The notes under the pieces were generated by a model. It made no database searches and was not told where the DNA came from. It saw nothing but the letters and a program-made list of their open reading frames with translations. A stretch of DNA of 64,000 nucleotides, taken from contig LSAX01000010.1 of assembly GCA_001557505.1 (NCBI GenBank), positions 1,302,001 through 1,366,000 on the forward strand, given 5' to 3'. Positions 20,817 to 32,223 of the stretch are shown here, piece by piece. Every line of letters begins with the position of its first letter. Position 1 is the first letter of the stretch. This stretch comes from Reticulascus tulasneorum (taxonomy: Eukaryota; Ascomycota; Sordariomycetes; Glomerellales; Reticulascaceae). The position numbers and the translations under genes were made by a program.

Positions 20817-23800
20817 CCCGGTTCGAGAGCGCATATTCGAACGTGCGTGATTCGTGCGATGTACATATGAGCCGCGATGAGACCAAAAGCAAATGATATC
20901 ATTATCGGACATCTCGCTGACTTCCAGAATCCAATATCACGAGCCGCCGTGACATGATGGGGCCGGATCACCCGGCACTGTTGACAATGTGCAGAAGAGC
21001 ATATGAGCACAGAGTAAGTAGCTCAAGCTTCCGAGCATGCTGAGTTCGGAGCTGGTCCTGGGATATACCTGGCCGTATGCGTCACCCTACTGTGTATTTC
21101 GAAATTTGTTTGCTGCGATTGGGCGAGTGTCATTTGACCGTCTCCCTTGCAGCGACCCTATCAGCAACCAAACAACATGATTGTTTCCGTCTGCAACGTC
21201 CAAGTTAAGGTTCACCGTTTGAACTCTACCAGTCGCCCACCCCCAACGAGTTGCCGTGGGCCATGAGTATCCAGGGGCTCTAGCAAGGAAGAACCCAGAT
21301 GCCGTGCTGGAGGCAGGATCATAAATACGCCGCAGGATTTCCAGGATCGAAAACTCTAGCCAGGTACCGGAGTACATTGTAATTATTCGGGCACGAATTG
21401 GCAAATCAGGTTCTAGCAATGGGGCAAGCTACCGCCCCGGGGAAGCAAAAATCGTGCTTCCTGGGATCGTTCCCCGGGGCGCCGCTGTCTCACCAGCATA
21501 TTTACTCATTTTTTGCTTCCCACGAGGGATCCAATGACACCGTCGGTCTCCACGCCCCCGTTGGAATCGTGGCGGCCAAGCGGGAGGAATCGATTTCTGG
21601 GTGGATTGGAACAAAATCGAATCCTACAAAGGATCCACCGGTCGGCCGTGGGCGCCGCTCATGATTGCGAAGGTTTGTTGTGGCTGTTACAAGACATGCA
21701 GCAATTAAATCTCCCTCTCGATCCCTTTCGAAGCCCAATGGTGGCGTTGCAGTGCCTGGCGTCTAGCTCATATTAGCACCGGCACCTGTTTCAGAGAGCA
21801 TTTGAGATGGAGGGGAGCTATGGCTTGCCAAGATGGCTGAGACAATGGTTGAAAGGAACGGAATAGCTTTGTCGATCCACAGAAGCTTTTTCATTCCCTT
21901 TTCTTTTGGGAGGTCTGGATGAGGGAAAAAGAAAACAGACAAATATCCCGTCGGGCATGCTTGTGTACGAAGCTCCGGTCGGATGCCCAATGTGCCTCGT
22001 ACCATAATAAGCAAACATAATCCCATCCCAGTAACGTACTTCCAGGACATCCTCGCTCGAAGCAAACAGCGGGATTCCTTGCACTTTTCATCAAAATGTC
22101 AGACGAACGCAGCGCACCATCCCATCCCATCATCGCCTGGGAACCCCCCTCACCACACGGCCCTTCACTCAGCAATGACCAGGTTGAAAGACGGCCACGC
22201 TCGGTCAGCAGGCTCTCGCAGAGAGGAAACCTGCAGCCTCTTCCAGAGGGCCGGCGATGATAACAAAATGGCGCCATGACTTCGCAAACTTGTCATGTCA
22301 GGAACGGCACTGGCTTTGCCTGTACCAGGATCCGCGTCCCAGAAAAGCCACCATCGGTGATGAGATGCCAGGGGCGATGACGATCCGAGCCCCGAAAGCC
22401 CACCCAGCTCTCGAGCATGAGCTAAGCAGGGGCGGCGGTGGATACCGGAAGAGGAAATAAACACAACAAAAACCAGCCCTACCCATGCTTCCCATGCAGC
22501 CAGGGCTCAGCTAGCAGAGCCCAGCCCAGAGAGAAAACACGTCGCTGCAACAGTGCGTGCCCCGCCGGCGAGATGTAAACAAGAGCCTCACACAGACTCT
22601 CTCTCTCCCTCCCTCCCGCGCACACTCAGCAGCCCAACGCGATAAGGATAGCTGCCGTTGCATCCAGGCCGGTCGCGACTAAGAGCTTGCTACAGATTTC
22701 CCGCACCAAGCATCACCAGACACAAGCTGCTGTAATGAAAGGGACAGAAGTAGCGAGATTTGCCCTCCTCTCTCGCTCGAGGCTGGGGTTTCCGAAGCAT
22801 ATTGTCGTCCGTGCAAAGTGGGAGGACGAGTCGCATAGCTCATTCTCATACGCCTTTGCTTTTTGGGCGTGTCGTGCCTCTTTCTTTTTTGGGGGGCAGC
22901 TCATATTGACGCTGGGCCAATAACACGCGCCTCCACCGCATGGAGCGTCGCGACTTCATCTCGCACTGCCCTCGCCATTGGCAACCAGGAATCTGCCATG
23001 GAATTCCCAGGGAAAAGCCACCTGAAGGCCCATATTGATGGTAACCAAAGAAGAAGCTGGTCACCTGGAGATACGAAATATTTCCCGCCCTAGTTTTTGC
23101 GCGCGCGAGATAACTTAGACAGAGAGAGAGAGTTGCGAGGGGTGAACCAGCATAAGAAACTTGCTTTTTGGGCTTGCTGGATGGACTACTGCTTGCTTGA
23201 TGGTGCATACATAGTACTTCGTAATGCATGCGCATACGTAGCCCTCTCTCTCTCTCTCCCCACTAGCCTTGCATCTGCTCATCTACGGCCTGCATCAACG
23301 CATCTCGCATCATACAGATCACAGGAAAGGGAAAAAAGCCCCTCCCTCCCCAATCTTGCGAGTCTCTCGCTCGCAGGTGTTGGTAGGCTGGACTGCCACA
23401 TCGGGTAAGGGTGCGAAATAAGCTGCCTGTGTTTCGTTCCGAGAGCCCACAACCCCACCACGGCATCACCATCATCCTTGTCTCTCGACGTCCAATTCGA
23501 GGCACCCCAGCCGGGGTGTGTGCGTCGGTCAAGGCGGGTTTGCACGCGACTTTTCCCTGCCGTGGGGATTCCCAGAACACACACATATATACATGGCAAG
23601 CTGGGCGAGAGGGAAAAACGCGTCGAACGTCCACTACTTTAGCCGAATAACCCCAGGTCCTGCCGTCGTCGACCACCCACAACCTCTCGTTCATCCCAGT
23701 CCAACTGTTTCTTCCATTCTTTCAGCTGTCCCAGTCCTCAAACCCAGGAAGCAGGTTCAAAGGCCCAATATCGCGCCCTAGACCCGGCATTGTCTTCTCC

Positions 23801-24520
23801 TTCACTCACTTGTGACTGTCCAACATCCATTCGTTCGTTCCTGTTCTTCCGTCCTTCCCGCCCAGCTCTACGAGTCTCTATACGAAAAGGTGGCATTCCA
23901 TACCCCATCCCGGAAGCAGAAAAAGAGTCGCCTATTTCCATGTACACGGCTGGCAAACCGCGTCTCGAATATATCCAATTCTTCCACCCTTCCGACACGG
24001 CCCCGTCGACTTCCCATTTTCGTTCACAATCCTCCTCGCTGCCATCCTCCGGCCGCCCTCACTCTCTGCGGAGACCCAGCTTCTCGAACAATTCGTCATA
24101 TCCTGACTCAGCTGCCTGCTCGTCTGTTAAGACCTGCCAGCTTCCACTAAGCTTGCCCCAGACTCTGATATCGACACCGAACACAGCCGCCTCAAATCCC
24201 TAACCCCTCTCTTTCCACCACTCGAGTGGGCTGGCGCTGAAGAGCAAGCTGGATTCTTGTGTCTTGGTCGCCAGGTCCGCCACGGTCTCTGGGAGGCCGA
24301 TTGAATCTCTTCCATTGCGCCTACGCGTCCAGCTTCCTCACAATTGCCCCTGCTCGTCCGCCTGATCAGAGGTCAGCTTTCGGACGCCCCTCCTCGTCCT
24401 GTTTCACTGTCTGGCAAACGGCTCCAGAAGCCAGCTGTCCAGCAATATCTCACGTGTCTTTAAAGCATTCTTCGAGTGTTCAGGAGCTGTCAACGGGCTT
24501 TGACCGCATACTCCTTCACG
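20817..24520. other. Long intergenic stretch, CT-rich leader toward 24.5 kb
   Basis: No domain-bearing frame is seen. From about 22.6 kb rightwards the plus strand is pyrimidine-rich (TC runs near 22600 and 23245, then many CT tracts from 23640), with many short ATG-initiated frames. This looks like promoter plus a long 5' leader of the four-TM gene, possibly with a leader intron. Confidence 0.5.
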
Positions 24521-25942
24521 ATGGGTATGCCTCGTGCTCTTCCGGTGGTCCTGGGATCGGTCGCCCTTCTCGCGACCATCGCAATTATGGTCATCCACAT
24601 CATCCTCGCTGGTAGCATCAGCCGCGACTCGCCAGTACGAACGACTTCGATATTATCTTCGGTATTAGAGGCATTGGTGCTGGTTGTTCTCGGCTGGATG
24701 CTGATATCCTACCTCGTCAGGTCGAATGGGGAACGTTCGAAAAAATGCCTTGGTGTCATGTTTGGTGTCAGCGTTCTGGTCTGCACGCTGGCAACTGCAT
24801 CGTCGGTAGCCACCATGATTGTTCTCAGCAGTGCGACTGCTGAGTTGGCAGATTCGATTCTTGGCGCGAATGCAACAAACTTCCTGGTCGGGTCTTCGGT
24901 GGCTCTGGGCCTTTCCTTTGCATGTCAGCTCATTTTCATCGTCATCCATTTCGTCTTGGCACGGGTTCCTGGTCAGGCGATGGCTCATTCCCTACATACC
25001 GAAGAGGATTCCCGAAGATCGCCACAAATCCATGTGAAGTCGATCCCTTACAGCCAGACAGCACCCAATGTCACCAGAGCCCGCGGCTCCACGTCCATGG
25101 AGTCGCGTAGTCCACCACAATCAAGTAGCGGGCGATCCGCTACTGAGACGATGAGCTCAATTCGTTCATCGCTGTCCCATGTTGTCCGTCCTATCACTTC
25201 AAAGACGCGACTGCTCTCGACGAAAGAGAAACGGAGACCATCTTCGTTGGATTCAAACGCGTATCGGGAACGGTCCAGCATCACCGAGGATAGCTTCGAC
25301 TCTTGGGACACTTCGGGCGTCGATCCCCAGAACAGACAAACAGTTCTTGGTGCCTCGTCACCACCACCGGCAACAAGATTCTTGGAAACTATACCGGCCA
25401 GCCCCACAACAAGCCGTAGTGCAAGCCCAGGTTTCCCTCTCGACCTGGAGCCCCCGCGAATGCGCAGAAGGAGTAGAAGCTATAGCCCAATAGGCACACG
25501 GCAGCCGCAAGCTGCCTTTACTCAACACGAAGCTTCCAGCGAATCGCACATCCATCCCCTGTTCCGTTCCGATTCCCCTACACCGCCGCCGGCTGTCACT
25601 CCGGGAACTATTGTCACAGCGGCGCCGAATGCGGGCCAGGTCATTTCAGACCGACATAGCATTCGCCGAATCAGGAGTGACAGTCTGCCAACCGTGCCCA
25701 GCCCTCTCAGTCATCAAGGCAGTTTCGATGACTTCTTCCTGAAACGGATCAGGGACGGACAGGAGGACATGGCATCGATTCGGGAGGGGGCAGCTTCGCC
25801 GACATCGCCAGTGACGCCAGCGGAGAGGAAGATGACACCGCCAATCCCGGACTGGATATTAAGCGCAGGGACACGAACAAGCCTTTCTGGATATAACAGT
25901 CGAAAAATCAAGGTCGACGAAGATCCGAATCAAGGGCTCTGA
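24521..25942 (+). CDS. Four-TM protein with long Ser/Pro-rich cytosolic tail, function unknown
   Basis: Single exon, 473 aa. The start MGMPRALPVV was chosen because the in-frame upstream stretch lacks an ATG. Four hydrophobic segments at about 7-29, 41-63, 75-97 and 118-140 resemble a small tetraspan layout; TM3 and TM4 are separated by a loop with an N-glycosylation site (Asn-Ala-Thr). The remaining 330 residues are low-complexity, rich in Ser, Pro and Arg, with many SP/TP and RRxS sites (RMRRRSRSYSP, RRIRSDSLP) that suggest phosphorylation. No catalytic motif is visible. Such tetraspan-plus-tail proteins occur widely in filamentous ascomycetes without an assigned role; plasma-membrane or vacuolar location is a guess. 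Confidence 0.8.
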   Translation: MGMPRALPVVLGSVALLATIAIMVIHIILAGSISRDSPVRTTSILSSVLEALVLVVLGWMLISYLVRSNGERSKKCLGVMFGVSVLVCTLATASSVATMIVLSSATAELADSILGANATNFLVGSSVALGLSFACQLIFIVIHFVLARVPGQAMAHSLHTEEDSRRSPQIHVKSIPYSQTAPNVTRARGSTSMESRSPPQSSSGRSATETMSSIRSSLSHVVRPITSKTRLLSTKEKRRPSSLDSNAYRERSSITEDSFDSWDTSGVDPQNRQTVLGASSPPPATRFLETIPASPTTSRSASPGFPLDLEPPRMRRRSRSYSPIGTRQPQAAFTQHEASSESHIHPLFRSDSPTPPPAVTPGTIVTAAPNAGQVISDRHSIRRIRSDSLPTVPSPLSHQGSFDDFFLKRIRDGQEDMASIREGAASPTSPVTPAERKMTPPIPDWILSAGTRTSLSGYNSRKIKVDEDPNQGL

Positions 25943-26574
25943 TCATGAGATCCGGAGCATGATTTTGACGACTGGGTTGGATGACCTGTATGATGCATCG
26001 GAACTCGGACATGACCCAAGACGGTCTTTCATGAATGTTTAATTCCTATTTTTGTATTTGAGTACCGGAGTTGAATTGGGGGCGGTGATACCATTTTGCC
26101 ATTGGGGGTTTTGCGGCGTTGTAGTCTCCAGGGAGAGAAGAGAAAAGAAATGTCCTCTGGCGATCAGGAGGCGACAGATCAACTTAGTTGAATCCGCCAG
26201 CTAGAGCTGAATGAAATTCAAAGAAGTCAAACTAAGTCTTCCGTGCTTGGGACTGAAATCGTCGATGGACGTGACAAAAATGTGCACAATGGCCATGCAA
26301 TAATGCCTCGTTCAAACATGGAAGCTGTAATTTGACGAAAGGACGGTTGACTGGAGGACTGATAACGTTTATCTCTTGAAATGTCTGGGCGGGGAACACC
26401 TTGGACCTTGATGGGCTCCGCCCAGGCCCTGGCACCTTCCGGGCATCGTGATATCGCGGATCAATAGATCTTCCCCATCCATTCCTCTTCAGCGTCCAGA
26501 CCAGGTGCAGCTGAGGCATGTCAGTGCAGTGCATTTGGGTAGGTCTAGCACAGCTTCCGATTCCGTAGTCTTAA

Positions 26575-26588
26575 GGGGGGGGGGGGGG
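26575..26588. repeat. G14 homopolymer tract
   Basis: Fourteen consecutive G on the plus strand, one of several long G/C homopolymers in this window's intergenic DNA. Exact length is assembly-sensitive. Confidence 0.8.
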
Positions 26589-27062
26589 CCGGACCGGGAA
26601 CCAACTGATGATATCATTCGGGGACCCTATAAGCAGTTCTCTAAGCCCTGCTTTCGAGGCCCATATTCGGAGGTATTAAGAGCTGATTCTCCCGCCTTCT
26701 GCGGCTGCAATGAATAATCAATCTATAGAGCAACCACAGTGGAAGAGTCGCCCAATCCTCTCTGTTGCCTTCATTAGCAGCGGCTGGTTAACCAAGACTG
26801 GGTACACAACAGAGTACCTTGCTTCATTACCTAAGGTACACGCTACTTGCCTCCCTGCCCTTAGGTAAAGGTAGCCAGTCGCCTCACCGCACCGCCACCA
26901 CCTACCCCACCGGCCTCGCCTCCACGACTGCCTGCTTCCCTGCAGCAACCTCTTTTAGGTACCGACTACCTCCAGTACCACCTACCTGCCAAGTAGGTGG
27001 TAAGCTTCGTGGATTGCTGCCCGCCCACCCCAAGGCCAAAATTCGGATTACAGTACTGACGA

Positions 27063-27090
27063 GGTACCTACCTACCTAGTACCTACCCAC
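27063..27090. repeat. TACC/TACCTA low-complexity repeat
   Basis: A dense cluster of overlapping TACCTA units (GGTACCTACCTACCTAGTACC) upstream of RAD23, with scattered relatives for 250 bp to the left. Confidence 0.6.
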
Positions 27091-27330
27091 CACCCTGCCT
27101 TACCTTGCACCTCTAGCCAGCCAGCACGCTGGACTTCAGGTCTCCATCAAACCTCGTCATCTCTGAATTCCGCACAAACTTCTCTGCACCGTAAAAGAAA
27201 GGTGACTGGCAAGAAGATTCTTCATCCGCGCAACCCACGCCTTTACCACCGACCATCCATACTTCTACTACATACCCATCGTACCACCTTGGCACTGATC
27301 GCAGCCCCAGCTGCAGCAAGCTTGCCCAAG

Positions 27331-28940
27331 ATGAAGGTGACATTCAAGGTGTGCATGCACTCTCCCCCCCCTTCCGATGGGCATACCTCAACTTGCCGAT
27401 GGGGGTCCTCGAGCTACCCTCACATGCGATTCTGAACAGCCACTGACACTTTATTGCTCTTCAGGATCTTAAGCAGCAGAAGTTCGCTATCGATGTCGAA
27501 CCTACCGATCTTGTTCGTTCTTACCCGTGAACCATTCTCAAGCTTGCTTCCCCGCCACCTGCCTGGAAGCATCCTTCGCTGGGACTTGAGGCTGACAAAC
27601 TATAGATCTCCGTTGTGAAGGAGAAAATTTCACAGGAAAAGGGATGGGACCCGAAGCACCAGAAACTGATTTACTCAGGTACGTGGGAATTGCTGAACAG
27701 ATAGTGGCATGGCTATAGCTGATGGTCACTTAGGCAAGATCCTGAAGGATGATGATACGGTCGAGTCATACAAGATCGAGGAGAAGGGATTCGTTGTCTG
27801 TATGGTGAATAAGGTGGGTTGTTCCTGTGATTCTGCTGGAGCTTGGCTCACCCTCAGCAGCCGAAAGAACCCAAGCCCGCACCCGCTCCCGTTGCCGAGT
27901 CGTCTTCAGTTGCCGTCCCGGCCACCCCAGCTCAGCCTGCGATCGCAACCCCGGCGGTGCCTGCTGCCCCAGTAGCCCAAAGCTCTGCCCCAGTTGCAGC
28001 TCCGTCAACTCCAACTCCAGCTGCAAGGTCTGCTCCTACCGGCGAGGCTGCGTCGGGTCCAGAGTTCAATGACCCCTCCGCCTTGACTATGGGCACTCAG
28101 CGCCAAGAAGTGATTGCAAATATGGAGGCCATGGGGTTTGAGAGGTCTCAGATAGAGGCCGCCATGCGCGCCGCCTTTTTCAACCCAGATCGAGCTGTCG
28201 AGTATCTGCTTAATGTAAGTCAATCCTGTTCATTGTCGCATGAAACGCCAGCTCTGACCTATGCTTGTAGGGTATTCCAGACAACATCCAGCCACCGGAG
28301 CCACAGCCTCGACAAGCCCCGCCTGCACCGTCTGCTGCCGTAGCTCAACCTGCCGGGGCTCCAGGCGATGATGATGGGAATGTCAACCTGTTCGACCTTG
28401 CAGCTCAGCAGCGGGGTGGCTCCGGCGCCACACGTGGAGCGTCAGCGACCAATACGCAGGCGGCGGCAGCAGCAGCAGCAGCAGCCGAAGCCGCTGCTGC
28501 TCAGGGAGGTTTTGGCAACTTGGACTTTTTGCGAAATAACGCGCAGTTCCAACAGCTTCGCCAGGTGGTCCAACAACAACCACAGATGCTTGAGCCGATC
28601 CTTCAGCAGCTCGGTGCCGGAAACCCTCAACTCGCACAGCTCATCGCCAACAACCCTGATCAGTTTTTGAATCTCCTCGGCGAAGAGGCTGATGATGACG
28701 TTCCCCTTCCCCCTGGCGCGCAGGCCATCTCTGTCACTGAGGAGGAGCGGGATGCAATTGAACGAGTAAGTCAGCTTTTTCAGCCTCAGCTACACCTGGC
28801 TAAATTGAATCTAGTTATGCCGCCTGGGCTTCGATAGAGACGCAGCCATTCAAGCTTACTTTGCTTGCGACAAGAATGAGGAACTGGCCGCAAATTTCCT
28901 ATTTGATCAACCTGACGACGATGACCAGCCACAAAACTAG
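27331..28940 (+). CDS. rad23: UV excision repair/proteasome shuttle protein Rad23
   Basis: Model: exons 27331..27348, 27465..27512, 27606..27678, 27734..27813, 27858..28214, 28271..28765 and 28815..28940, 398 aa. Rad23 binds ubiquitin chains and the proteasome, and stabilises the Rad4/XPC damage sensor. Domains in order: N-terminal ubiquitin-like domain (1-75; starts MKVTFKDLKQQKF, with [14 protein letters not shown] and FVVCMVNK), an Ala/Pro linker, UBA1 (about 151-192; [23 protein letters not shown]), an Ala-run linker, the XPC-binding/STI1 domain (about 276-330; [23 protein letters not shown]), and UBA2 (about 345-388; [20 protein letters not shown]). The first exon is only 18 nt. The second donor is GTTCGT, a weak site. 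Intron 4 ends CAGCAG, so a Gln after VNK may be optional. The gene converges on BDP1. Confidence 0.95.
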
Positions 28941-29789
28941 ATCAACTTGGGTCTGATGTATACGACTGGAATTTGTGGCATTGGGGGCGCGGGCAGTGGG
29001 AAGCATATATCTTCCGAAGGAGGGTAATTGGCTCCGAGGCATAACGACATTGTTCAGAATACCTTCTTCTCTTAGAGACGAATGAACGGGGCTTGCCAAA
29101 CCTTGCAGTAGGCTCTTCCATTGCTCTTGCCTTGGGAGGCATATTTTGATCCTCCAAAGCGAGTGGAGGCCAGGGCCGCAAAGTCAGTTCTAAAGAAACA
29201 AACGAAAATGAAATCATGCGCATCACATCCACACTTGCAAAGGATCATGGCCATCATGGCTCGGATAGCTCGTCTCGACTTGTGTTATGAGCACCGGTGG
29301 TTCTTCTTTTGCTAGGTTTTCCAGACTAGGTACTGCGTCTATAGTCACTACGAGACCTTTCATGCATATGCCGTGTGCAGTGTAATTGCGAGTATTGAAA
29401 ACATCACCTGCAGGAGCGCGAGGGACAGGAGAGGGTTCGAATCCAAGGCCAGTGTCTTCGCTGTCCTCCAGAGAAGGTGTGCGTACACATTGAGTTTTCC
29501 ATATGCGGCTTGTGCAGCGCATTATCCCGATGCATCGACTTGGACACGATTTCTGTAAACTGATTATTGCTGTTGATACGTCTATCCCTTTGAGGGAGCC
29601 TGCGAAGGAGCAGGTGCTTCGTTCTATGCCGTATACCAATGAATGCCATCCATGTATTTGAATCTTGCCACTCCACACCCCGAGTTTCGTGGGTGCCGGC
29701 CATTTCCAATGCTACTCCCAGTCCTTTAAAAAAGTAGAAATCGGGTATCTTGGAATCATGAACGCCATGTCCTCCTTGCCATCCTGGCC
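28941..29789. other. Convergent intergenic between RAD23 and BDP1
   Basis: About 850 bp holding both 3' ends. A GGTTCGAATCC at 29434-29444 resembles a tRNA B box, but no cloverleaf fits. No gene is seen. Confidence 0.55.
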
Positions 29790-31712
29790 TCATGAAGTAA
29801 TCACCTCACCCCGCATGTTCGTCTCAACGTGCTTTTTCTTCCCTTTACCAGTTCCCTTTCGCCTCCTCCCTTTCCCATCTGTGTTCTCGGCGTTCTGGTC
29901 GCCCGGGCCATCAGAAAAGAGCGCCTCCCTCTTCTTCCGGTTGATCTCTGCCTGCTCGTCCACAAGTCTGGTTTGCTCGGCATCGTACTCGGCCTGCTTT
30001 GCCTTTTGCTGCGCGTAGATATCATCCACGGATTCGTACTCCGTCCTGGTCCACGTCTTGTACTCCTCCAGGTCGATCTTGAGAGTCTTCTCACCTATGA
30101 GCGTAGCGTTAATACGCGCCGGCGCGTGCCTCTCCTCGCGGTTGAACTTCATCTTGACGTGCCGGCGACCCTTGTCGGGGAACATGCGGCTGATCATCTG
30201 GAAGTCTGTGCCAAACATCTGCAGGCCGCGGTAGAAGAGCTCCGTATCCTCATCGCTCCAGGAATTGGGGCCTTTCAGCTTGGAGTTGGAGCGGTAGCTG
30301 CTACTGTTGGTGAGGTGTGTGAAGTCATTTTCTTCGATTTCCATGATCGTCTGGCCGGAAGCCGCTGCTTCAGCAGCTGCGCGGGCGTGGCGGTCCATTA
30401 CCAGCGAGCTCTGGTCCACAACAATCTGTCCATCAACGATTTGAAACTGAGGTCCTGATGGCGTGGGTCCCGAATTCGTTCCTGCTGAGCCAACTCCATC
30501 CTGACCCTGCTGATTGGCGCTGAGGTTTCCTGCTCCTGAGGTAGCACCTTCTGCTTGCACTGCATCCTGGACTTCTCCGCCATCCTTGGCTTTCTTCTTG
30601 TTAGCCGCAGCAATTCTCTCACGATGTCTTTGCAGTAGCTCATCATGCCGACTGAACTTCTTGCCGATGTGAAGATCCCTAGTAAGCTCCGCCATTTTCA
30701 TCGTGCTGGTATCTAGGACCTGCTCCTCCGCGTCTTCTGGAGTGACGGCCCGCCAGGCCCTTTTCCTGGCCTCAGCGTCCGCGCCATCCCCATCAACACC
30801 CTCAGATGGTGACTTCCGCTTTCTGGGTCTGGGTTGTGTCTCCTGCCCATCGCCTACAACTTTTTTCTTCCTCTGGCGTTTTGCCTTTGGAGCAGCTGCA
30901 TCTCCTTGTGTTTCAGTCTCGTCGTCTGCCTGAGGAGCTCGTTTTCTTGTCGTTTTCGCTGGGGCTTTCTTGGTTGCCCTTGCCTTGACGGTCGACGGGC
31001 CCGGAGCAGTGCGAGATGACTCAGGTTGTGACTCGACAGAGGGTGCTGGCGCTGCGGACTCTGATGACGCCGCGGAGGATTGGCTCACGATTGTAGGAGG
31101 AGGGGTCTCCAATTGGGCTTGTTGCGGGAGCAAGGGTTCCGTATCATGAGATCGAGGCTTCGAGGTCGGCTGCCTGGTGGAGGAGTTATTATCCGTAGGT
31201 GTAGACCTTGACTCGCTGAAGAGTGTTTTTGCCGCTTCTGCTGGAGCTTTAAGTTGTGCCACCTCTGGTATCGAGACCGTTGAATTGTGTTCGGTAGCCC
31301 GCTGGTTCTCTGTGGCATGAGCCGCAGTGGCTGGGATTGGATGCTCATTGCGCGTTCTTTCCTCCGCGGCACTAGTCTGAGATGTAACCGATGCTCTTGT
31401 GCGCACTGGAGATTTGGGTATCGCCTGCGTGGTACTCGGTTCTTGCGCAGGCGCCGTTGCAGTGATAAGTGACTCATTCGAGGATGTTGGCGGGGTATCT
31501 TCGTCGATGCCCTCGGTTCTTGGAGCTTCGGACACTGGCGTTCCCTGCTCAACGGACGGTTCTATAGCACTATCTAGAATAGTCGGAGCATTCAAGACAG
31601 AACTGACTGGGGCTTTGGGAGGCTGCGTCGGTGTCGGGCCAGATGGTCGAGCTCTAGGTGGGATCTTTGGCTTGAAGGCCATGCCCGCTTTCTTCTTGAA
31701 CATGGAACTCAT
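29790..31712 (-). CDS. bdp1: TFIIIB subunit Bdp1 (B'')
   Basis: Single exon, 640 aa, on the minus strand. Bdp1 joins TBP and Brf1 to form TFIIIB, which recruits RNA polymerase III to tRNA and 5S promoters. The identifying part is the SANT/Myb-like domain at about residues 480-530: NSWSDEDTELFYRGLQMFG, TDFQMISRMFPDKGRRHVK and KMKFNREER, with three spaced aromatics. A helical segment follows with KTWTRTEYE. The N-terminus (MSSMFKKKAGMAFKPKIPPRARP) is the short conserved N-terminal block of Bdp1. The middle is disordered, Ser/Thr/Pro-rich, with basic stretches (KKAPAKTTRKRAPQ, AKRQRKKK) that look like nuclear localisation signals. The C-terminal tail is Lys/Arg-rich. A second Met is at codon 4. 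It is divergent from BRE1 with about 510 bp between start codons. Confidence 0.92.
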   Translation of the reverse strand: MSSMFKKKAGMAFKPKIPPRARPSGPTPTQPPKAPVSSVLNAPTILDSAIEPSVEQGTPVSEAPRTEGIDEDTPPTSSNESLITATAPAQEPSTTQAIPKSPVRTRASVTSQTSAAEERTRNEHPIPATAAHATENQRATEHNSTVSIPEVAQLKAPAEAAKTLFSESRSTPTDNNSSTRQPTSKPRSHDTEPLLPQQAQLETPPPTIVSQSSAASSESAAPAPSVESQPESSRTAPGPSTVKARATKKAPAKTTRKRAPQADDETETQGDAAAPKAKRQRKKKVVGDGQETQPRPRKRKSPSEGVDGDGADAEARKRAWRAVTPEDAEEQVLDTSTMKMAELTRDLHIGKKFSRHDELLQRHRERIAAANKKKAKDGGEVQDAVQAEGATSGAGNLSANQQGQDGVGSAGTNSGPTPSGPQFQIVDGQIVVDQSSLVMDRHARAAAEAAASGQTIMEIEENDFTHLTNSSSYRSNSKLKGPNSWSDEDTELFYRGLQMFGTDFQMISRMFPDKGRRHVKMKFNREERHAPARINATLIGEKTLKIDLEEYKTWTRTEYESVDDIYAQQKAKQAEYDAEQTRLVDEQAEINRKKREALFSDGPGDQNAENTDGKGRRRKGTGKGKKKHVETNMRGEVITS

Positions 31713-32223
31713 TGTAGCAGACTCTGGAGCGACAACCCCTTGCGATTTCTATAACGGTATGAAACCAATAAGCATGACGAGAAGAGAGGCCCGGGGAGAA
31801 ACTAACAAGGCCTATATGCTTTTCGTCTTAGAGCTAATGTGAATAACTTTTGTAAGTCGACTTCAGGAAGTTAAAGAGAATGAACATTGGAACGCTCCAA
31901 GACAGTCGGATACATCTTCCGGCAATATATCGGCAAAACTCAGTGACATCAATCACCATGGGATCCACTCAGATACGTATCGCACGTGACCGATACTTTC
32001 AAGGAATTAGAAAGCTGCATTCCTGCCGGCGACGCTCAATTCCACCTCCTTTGCACAGGTGAATTTTTCCCCCATACACCTCGCAATCTGACAAGGCCAC
32101 GATCTCCACGACAGGTTCCAGGGCCCTAAAGACAGTCTAAGCGTCGCCAAAGCATCACAGAACCTTTATCATTCGCTTTTCCGAATCAGCTTCTCATGTT
32201 GCCGCGACACTCCCACCTTTCTG
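31713..32223. promoter_or_regulatory. Shared divergent promoter region of BDP1 and BRE1
   Basis: The 511 bp between the two start codons must contain both promoters. No canonical TATA is evident near either start. An ACGTG-containing sequence occurs near 31983. Bidirectional control is an inference from layout. Confidence 0.5.

Larger units (their letters stand above)
25943..27330. other. Intergenic with G14 tract and TACCTA repeats
   Basis: RAD23 promoter region. It holds a run of 14 G at 26575-26588. Between about 26815 and 27115 it holds many copies of TACCTA/TAGGTA, a low-complexity motif common in filamentous fungal intergenic DNA. No gene is seen. Confidence 0.6.

Noticed and set aside
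29434..29444. GGTTCGAATCC, a tRNA B-box match
   Set aside because: The T-stem around it does not pair and no A box or acceptor stem fits on either strand.
30703..31472. Plus-strand frames antisense to BDP1
   Set aside because: They are shadows of the Ser/Pro-rich coding sequence on the other strand.
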